Assembly: GCA_941918925.1 (NCBI GenBank)
Contig: OW799234.1
Location: forward strand, 67,327,043 to 67,391,042
Length of the DNA: 64,000 nt
Direction: 5' to 3'
Origin: Phyto melanocephala
Taxonomy: Eukaryota > Arthropoda > Insecta > Diptera > Rhinophoridae
A program made the position numbers and the translations under genes. The notes under the pieces were generated by a model, which worked only from the letters and a program-made list of their open reading frames with translations, did not search any database and was not told the DNA's origin. Below, in pieces: positions 56,784 through 64,000 of the stretch. Numbering within the stretch: the stretch's first letter is position 1; every line of letters begins with the position of its first letter.

Positions 56784-58036
56784 ATATTTTTTTATAGTGA
56801 TCAGTTTCTCATGAGTATTTCCAAAGGTATACCAAATTTATAAATAGTAACAACCGTGTCTCGGATTATTCTTAGGGCCGGAAAATTATACTGATTTCTA
56901 AGGGCCAGCAAATTAGGCCGGGTCAGCTAAATAGTTTCTAATAAATATAAATCAAACAAAATATTATGAATCAAAATGCTTACATTCTGCTTCGGGGCTA
57001 GTTTGTTTGTTGTTATACAACTTGGCACAGTGGGTAGATAGGTCTAAATTTTCTGTTATTAAAGGACTTCAATATGTTTTCAATTTATTACAAGTTAAGC
57101 TTGTGAAAAAAGTTCCACTGAAATTGAATTTAAATTTAATATTAAATGTTCGATCTTTTTTTTGCTTATTTAATGCATAAGTCCTTTTGACAAATTCTCT
57201 GTTAAAGGGAAATTTTCGCTAAATAAGTTTTTGAGGATTTTTACGTCATTTCTGCTTCATATGAAATGCTATACTGAATATATATTTACCACATTTGCTC
57301 CAATCCTTACCACCACAAATTGTTCTTCAGTTTTGAGTGCTGCTACTTGTTAATTTATTGCACTGCTTTTGTATTTTCTTTTTTTTTTTTGTATTTTGTT
57401 TTTCTTTTCCCGTTTCACATTCACTTACTTGTTTTGGAAGTGTTGAAATGCCATTTAGTAAATTAAATTTTAAATATCATGATAATACGATATAAGCAAG
57501 GCATACACTCAAGCAAATAAAATAAAATAAAAAGTATTTGTAAGTATTAAAAAGAAATATATGATGTGATGACATGCACATTTAATTTTATCTTTAGGCA
57601 ACTTTATATTCGATTGTCTCGAAGAACATTAACATAAATCTCAAACAACCACTCATACTTTATTTCTTTTATAAAATTATTATTGTTTTTCCAAAGGAGA
57701 TTTAGTTGTTTCGCTTTTATTTAAATGACAAAAGTGTGAATATTTGTTTAATTCAGTAAATGAGTTGAGCACAGTTCAATTCTTAAAGGTTAATATTATC
57801 TTTAAGAGAATGTGACAGGAAATATTATTATTTTTTATTAAATCGATACAAATAGATAACTGTTTATCACGAAAGTTTTAGTAAATCAATATTTATAATC
57901 CAAATGATTAGAAATATATTCAGGGATAATTTTTCCTGTTGAAGTGTTTAACATCGATTTATTTAACATTCGATATTAAAGAGATGAATACAGTAAAATA
58001 CACAATTTTGTAAGTAATTGTTTATATTTATCAAAT
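56784..58036. other. AT-rich non-coding stretch
   Basis: No gene recognised. T-rich runs near 57370-57410. Confidence 0.45.
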
Positions 58037-58625
58037 ACTAGAAAAGCCCGGCGCGCGTTGCTCCGCCCTTTAATGAATAAAAATGCATTCTGAATTTAAA
58101 TGGACTATCAAGTGCAAAGTTAAATTAGAACTTTTTAATGGGCGTGGCACTGCCCACTTTTCTAATCACGAAACTCTATAGTCATGACAGCTCAATATGT
58201 GTGCAAAGTTTCACAAACATCAGTCCAGAGCAAGAACCTCAAAATTATAACTTTTTTTATGGACTTGGACCTGCTCACTTTTCTAATCACGAAATTGTAT
58301 ACTCATGAGAGCTCAATATGTGTGTGCAAAATTTCAGAAAAATCGGTGAAATTTAAGTAGCTGAAAATGGTAATTTTTTTTATGGGCGTGGCACTGCCCA
58401 TTATTCTGATCACGAAATTGTGAAGTCATAATAGGTCAATATGTGTACAAAGTTTTAGAAAAATCGGTGCAGTGCAAGTATCTCAAAATTATAACTTTTT
58501 TTATGGGCATGTCCCCGCCCACCTTTTTAATCACGAGATTATAAAGTCATAACAGCTCAATATGTGTGCAAGTTTTCAGAAAAATTGGTCAAGCGCAAGT
58601 AGCTAAAAATGATAACTATTTGTGC
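58037..58625 (-). mobile_element. Helitron family C, 5'-truncated
   Basis: Left side is the 3' end on minus: CTAG at 58038-58041 next to AAAGCCCGGCGCGCGTTGCT. Four roughly 120-bp units follow (TGGGCGTGGCACTGCCCACT at 58139 and 58383, with worn versions at 58258 and 58503). The TCTATATATATAAAA start is missing. Confidence 0.75.
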
Positions 58626-59280
58626 TTTAAATTTTTTTGAAATTTCTTAATAACTTGTTAGGTTAGTTTGCAAAGAAGGGGCACTATGCGTCTAAACCCA
58701 TGAAAAGTATACTATACACAATTGGCATGTTGTGCGCTTTTTAAAAATAAAATATCCCTATAAAGTCCATAATCCTAATTTCGTTAAATGTATTTACCAG
58801 TTCAGAAACCATTTCCAACTCAAATTCCTTTGGTATCCCAATTTCGGCAAAGTATCCACGTTCAAGTTTGTGCGTCTTTTACGTCCAATGAAAACGCAAT
58901 GGACCTTATTGGTCTCTCCGAGTGTGGGTGTAGGAGGCAGATACTGCTTCCTGCATCCCTCTTTCCTACCTTTACGCCCAATGGCAGAACTTTGACAAAG
59001 ATAATATTCCAAACTCATTTCCTAGCATCCTCTACATGTCGTTTCATCTTACAGTTCCATGCGAGCTATATAAATCCCCTCTCCATGTGACCTGTTATTA
59101 TACTAGTTAATCTCGTAAGTGCTAAGTTCCTTAGTTTCGAAATCTCCTTCGACCTCTCAAGGTTTAGGTCAATCTTTTATTTCAAACTTATTTACGTTTT
59201 TTAAACTGATTAAATCATCATCGCTTGTTCCTTAATAATCGCTTGCTCTTTTGTAAGCGCTAAAGTTAAAAGAAGGCAGG
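58626..59280. other. GC-richer unrecognised block
   Basis: From about 58690 to 59170 the base composition is higher in GC and open frames exist on both strands (58732-58995 plus; 58794-59018 minus, with LGETNKVHCVFIGRKRRTNL). The minus frame faintly recalls the tail of a non-LTR polyprotein (R-R--LG-----L) but I cannot support it. Left unassigned. Confidence 0.3.
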
Positions 59281-60038
59281 TCAATATAGTTTCTGCTAAT
59301 AACTAAAACTGAGATATTTCATAATAGTCCTTTATTCTTCCACAACTTTGTCTATAGGGAAATTATACAAATTTAAGATACAGCGTTATATGGGAGGTAG
59401 GCGTTAAACCGGGCATGTCACCTTGATTTTTTTGGCATAAGAGTGACATTGAATAAAAAGCTATATATACGAAATTTCGTCACCACACCTCTTACATTGT
59501 CGGTTTTATAACTTTTTAAATTATAGATATCACCGAAAAATACACTGCGCAGTAAAAACTTTCGTACATTTTGATATACTTCTCCTTTCCTAATGCATGG
59601 ATTTAAGCAATTTTTAAGGAAAAATATTGTTTTTACTCAGGAAATATATATTCGAAGTTTCATGACTCTGCGTTAATGCGTTTGCATACAATTGCATTTT
59701 ATTCGATGTTCGAAAGACATGGTTTTTTTGACCTTCTCTTGCATTATTAGCTGTAACTCTCTTCGTAATATTCCGATTTAGCCCATTTTCAATACCAAAC
59801 AAACCTTGTGTATAAGAAATATTCTGGGAAAATTTGAGCCCCCTAGCTTTTTCAGTCCGACCTCTATCGTGCTTTCAACAAACGGAAACACGGACGGACA
59901 AAGCTAGATCGTCATAAAATGAAACCCCGATTCAGAATATATATACCTTATGGGGTCTAAAATGGACATTTCGATGTGTTACAAACGGAATGACAAAATT
60001 AATATACCCGCACCATTTTTTTGGTGGCGGGTATAAAA
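59281..60038 (+). mobile_element. Family B repeat, 5'-truncated
   Basis: Blocks shared with 11.53-12.19 kb: CGTTATATGGGAGGTAGGCG, AAAATACACTGCGCAGTAAA, TTTCGTACATTTTGATATAC, AAATTTGAGCCCCCTAGCTT, AGCTAGATCGTCATAAAATG, TATGGGGTCTAAAATGG and the terminal hairpin CCGCACC-ATTTTTTT-GGTGG with CGGGTATAAA. Cap missing. Confidence 0.8.
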
Positions 60039-60785
60039 AAGTAAGGCAGACAAAAAGGTAATTGTTTGGTTTTTATAATACTTTTATAGTCCTAATAGTT
60101 CTGGACTAATCCATATGTGCTAAATACGGAGTTAAAAAATCAACTTTTCTGCATGGCACGTACATTAATCCACCACTAAAATATATACATTTTGTATTTT
60201 AGCAGTTTCCTACTCCATGTATTAAATTTCTAAAAATACTTATGCTGGCTTTATAGGTCTTTCATAATATTTTTTTTAACGAACACCAATTTCCCAACCA
60301 ACACAAAAAGCCAATCAATCAATTACGCATTCCATTAGCATTATCAATCTTATAAAATAAGAATTTTTTTGTATTTAAATAAACTTAATCTCGTTTTTAT
60401 TTGATTTTTCCACTTTTAACAACAACTGATGCGCTATTGAAATTTGTTCAATTTATGCAGATAATTGAAAAACTTGTAAAAACTTTGCAATGCATTTCCA
60501 TAATGCACCACAAAAGGTGAAGTGCAAAAAAGTAAGTAAAATAAATTGTATACAAAATATATACAGAATTGTGTTTTAAATATTAAATTAATATAAAGCA
60601 TTTATATTAAGAACAGCACTTTTACTAAATATTTATGGAAATTTTTATTAAAAAACTTACTAAATTCTTGCAAATATATTAGTAAAATACATAAGTACAT
60701 ATTTCATGAATTACTAGAAAGTATGGGCCTTTAAGCATTTTGATACCCTTCAAACGACAGTGTAAAAGGGTAAAAGGCTCACGCT
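60039..60785. other. Non-coding stretch with an isolated family A end
   Basis: GATACCCTTCAAACGACAGT then GTAAAAGGGTAAAA (about 60741-60772) is a worn family A terminal hairpin. Rest unrecognised. Confidence 0.45.
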
Positions 60786-62352
60786 AGTAAAAGCAAGTAA
60801 AAGCACTATATTCGAATTTTTGATACCCACCACCAATTTTGTGTACTTTTATAGCAAAAATTTACCATTTTGTTATTAACAGTAATTGCTGTGGAGTAAT
60901 ATCTATTTACTAAAATATGTTTTACTTTCTTTGTACAACTTCGTGTCGAAGTAGTTTTTGCTAATAAACTCAACTCAGATATTTTAATATAGAGTCCTTT
61001 ATTCTTCTAAAATCTTTATTAATAGAGAAATTATATGAATTTGAGATAAAGCGTCATATGGGAGTTGGTCATAAAAGTAGGCGTGTCACATTTATTGTCC
61101 GTTAGTGCAAAGCCTTTGACTAAAAAGCAATGGTTGCAAAATTTCAGAATTTCAGTTTTATTTCATTTTAAATTTTGAATAAGCGAAAAATACACTGTGC
61201 GGTATAAATTTTCGTACATTTTGATCTATAACACCTTTTCTAGTACTTAGATATAAGCAATTTTCAGGGAAAAATATTTTTTTACTCAGGAAATACACAT
61301 TTGAAATTTCATGACACTACATTAATGTGTTTGGACACAACGGCATTTTATTCGATGCTAAAAGGACTCGGTTTTTTTTTTGTCCTACTCTTGCATGACA
61401 AGCTATTAGTCTCTTCCCAATATACCGATTTAGCCTATTTTTAATACCAAACAAACCTAGTGTATAAGATATATTCTGGCAAGATTTTCAATAAACGGAT
61501 AGACAGACTGACATAGCAAGATCGTCATAAAATGAAACCACGATCTAGAAAATATATATATTTTATGCAAGCAAAAACAAAACTATTCAGAACTAAATAA
61601 ATAAAGAATTCTTTAGATTATGGCTCTTACTCACATTCAAAAATAAAGAACATTTTAAAACTATAAAGTTTACCATTCTCAAAAATTAAATATTAGTTTA
61701 AAACGACTTACTTACGACATACTTGATTGCAAAATTTTTTGGTCAAGGGCTTTGTACTAACGGAAAATAAATGTGATGCTCTCTCCTCTCATATAACGCT
61801 TTATCTCAAATTCATATGATTTCTTTATGAATGAAGAATTTGGAAGAATATATATTGTTATACCTGAGTTATATAAGTTTATTAGCAGAACCTACTTCGG
61901 CACGCCTACTATAATGCCTATTTTTCACGTGATGTACTGTTAGTAAAACTTAAATCTCATAAAACCGACAAAACTAGAGTTATTATGATGAAATTTTGCC
62001 CTCTACCTCCCATATAACGCTTTATCTTAATATTAAATAATTTCTCTATGAATAAAGATTTTTGAAAAATAAAGGATTTTATTGAAATATCTTAGTTGTA
62101 TTTATTAGCAGAAACTTTATTGACACGCCTACTTTAACGTTCACTTTCATTGAAAGAGTAAATTTACGAAAATATTTTAATAGCGTATCGAACTGACACA
62201 AAAAAAGTGATACATGTTTTATTATAAAGAGATTATGCCATAGCGATTACTGTTAATAAACAAAATCATACATTCTGAGCCATAAAAGTACATCGAATTG
62301 GTGGTGGGTGTTAAAAATTCGGCACAGCCGAATATAGTGCTCTTACTTGTTT
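60786..62352. mobile_element. Inverted pair of family B copies (large foldback)
   Basis: Left arm (60786-about 61575) starts with a damaged cap AAGTAAAAGCACTATATTCG and GATACCCACCACCAAT; the hairpin's second half is deleted. Right arm (about 61700-62352) is on minus and ends ATTCGGCACAGCCGAAT, AGTGCTCTTACTTGTTT, an intact cap. Both have an empty site where the 10.5- and 41.5-kb copies carry the hAT-like insert. The right arm contains a partial duplication of the CCTCCCATATAACGCTTTAT block (about 61790 and 62005). Confidence 0.75.
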
Positions 62353-64000
62353 CTCTTATATTTTTTACTTAAGTCCACTTTAATTTTTTATAAACAAAAA
62401 GTCAAAGTACAAAAACCAAAAAAAGAAAAATAAGAAATAAGGAAATTGTACCAAAAATATATTGAGTGTATTTTTGTACTACTAGACTTGTGTTTGTACG
62501 AACTTTGGTACAATTGTACCACAAATCCTAAGTATGAAACGCATAAGAAAGCACAACAAAGCATGTCTTTCGCACTGCTTACTATTTCAGCAGTTCAAAA
62601 AAGAAGAATAATTTTTGGCAATAGTATTTTTTCATATTTTTCCTTAACTTGCTGCTACCTTTTTCAGCAGTGCGTAAGGGAAAGGCATGATTAAGTGTTT
62701 AGTAACTGAAAAAAAAAGACCTACGAAGTGGGACATCGCATATAGAAATCATGCCTTCCCGAAGCACTCTAAAAAGCAGGTAAACACTTAGTAATCAATT
62801 TGAGAAGCGCTTCTTGGTAATGAATTTATATGATAGAAAATATCTGTTTTAAGTTTCGACTAGACGTGTGTTTTGTTAAATATTTACGAAATGTGAACGG
62901 AGCTATATCAATGTCTGCAATACTTAACGCACTTTCCAGATTTAATTTGCTGTGGCAAAAAACATGCAGCCTTTGCATCTGTCTCCAGTTTTAATTTATA
63001 TTGCTGTCTTTCATTTTGCAATAATAAGCCAATAAAAAATTCATATTATTTTCTGTTGTTATTATGGTTTTTTATATTTGTAATTTCTTTTTTTTTTTTT
63101 AAGTGAATATATCTTCTGTTTTATTTATATATTTTTTTTTTTTGCTGAAAACATATTGCCCTTGGTAGCTGGCTGTTGTTATTGATATTCTTCACTTAGC
63201 ACCTATTTCTTTTCTTGGTTTTTCCTTTCTTTTTCGTATTTGTTAATATTTTTGATTTTTCTAACAGCTTTTTTTTTGTTGTGTGTGGAAATGGGGAAAA
63301 AATAATAATAGAAATCACTGTAAAAGAAATATGATACCATCAGGTTTTATAAAAAGTTTCCTTAGTTTTTTCCATCTATTTATTTCATATTTAAAATGTA
63401 TAAACAGAACAAGTACTATCTGACAGTTGTTCCGTTTAGTCTGTTGGTTTCTTATGAATTTGCCGTTTTCGGTAAAGTGTTGTTGTTTGCTATTAAGGGG
63501 TGTGGTAGTGGTGGAGTTGGTTTAATAATTCTGCACAATTTTTTTCTGGTGTTTGTTTCATAAAAACATAAATCATTTTTATTTGCAAAACATTGGTGTG
63601 TTATTTTCTTTTTCTTTTGCATTTTCTTTCAGTGTTTGTGTTTGTGTTTGTGTGTGTGTGTTGTAGATGTAGCTCTTGCTGTTTCGGTGGGGAAGGTTAG
63701 CCCATTAAAAAGTGACTGATATATAATAAATGTTTATTTGCTTTGATTGCAACAATATCTTGTGATCTTAATATGAAAAAACAGCATAGAAAAGCAGCTA
63801 AAACTAGGCTAGAGAATTTAGTACAATACTAGCATACCGGCAAAAATTCTCGCTAAAAAATAATGAGATGAATGTACTAAAAAACAATTCTTCAGGACTT
63901 ACAATTTGATTTCTAAACCCATTATTTTAACACGGGAATGTCACTGGCGGCAAGTACTTACCACGCTTGCTTACAAATAGTAATAGTTATTAGGATCGAC
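62353..64000. other. Non-coding stretch with GT repeat
   Basis: No gene recognised. The 62455-62530 part has inverted GTAC/GGTACAATTGTACC motifs similar to 16220-16300. T-rich runs 63085-63140 and a (GTGTTT)n/(GT)n microsatellite at about 63631-63662. Confidence 0.45.

Noticed and set aside
58732..59090. Overlapping ORFs in a GC-richer block as a host gene
   Set aside because: Frames open on both strands without splice sites or motifs; only a faint similarity to a non-LTR tail.

Overview
The window is AT-rich nuclear DNA of an insect, most likely a higher (calyptrate-like) fly. The evidence is the set of decayed transposons: DD41D mariner, piggyBac, hAT, short Helitrons with TCTATATATATAAAA starts, Ty3/gypsy with an errantivirus-like env remnant, and a non-LTR retrotransposon. 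There are no bacterial operons, rRNA, tRNA or CRISPR arrays. No complete, confidently identified host gene is visible. Four short open blocks with plausible splice signals (3028-3122 minus, 4674-4863 plus, 23469-23689 plus, 45141-45364 plus) are the best candidates for host exons. If real, they would place most of the window in large repeat-filled introns or intergenic DNA.

Layout. 1-6.3 kb: mariner relic, a foldback element (767-1351), a long-TIR element carrying a broken transposon protein (about 3190-4665), and an internally deleted DD41D mariner with TA target duplication (5367-6294). 6.3-12.2 kb: Helitrons C and D, a decayed ORF, a hAT-like element invaded by a repeat, and a long 'family B' element that itself carries a hAT-like insert with 8-bp duplication TTTATAGC. 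12.6-18 kb: mariner relics, a transposon-protein fragment, and a TIR-bounded composite with a hAT dimerisation domain. 18.06-19.0 kb: textbook non-autonomous hAT element with 8-bp duplication GTACATAC. 19.39-21.25 kb: piggyBac deletion derivative with TTAA duplication. 21.8-27.2 kb: family A and Helitron copies. 29-31.5 kb: non-LTR remnant and two mariner relics. 33.3-34.1 kb: a 12-bp-unit satellite. 34.1-34.95 kb: errantivirus-like 3' end and env fragment on minus. 36.3-41 kb: degenerate gypsy element on plus, truncated by family B (41.17-42.14 kb). 44.2-54.2 kb: four family A copies and mariner relics. 54.23-55.76 kb: TIR element with a spliced, deleted gene. 55.9-56.8 kb: TIR element with five TGTCACGWACG motifs. 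58-62.4 kb: Helitron and family B copies, including an inverted pair. The rest holds simple repeats and unrecognised sequence.

How it works together: nothing looks like an active pathway. The theme is nested mobile DNA. The most coherent unexplained pattern is a superfamily (families A and B) sharing a roughly 40-bp cap (AACAAGTAAGA... with the hairpin ATTCGGC-CGT-GCCGAAT), followed by inverted TTATACCC...GGGTATAA ends. At least ten caps occur in 64 kb, in both orientations and with different interiors.
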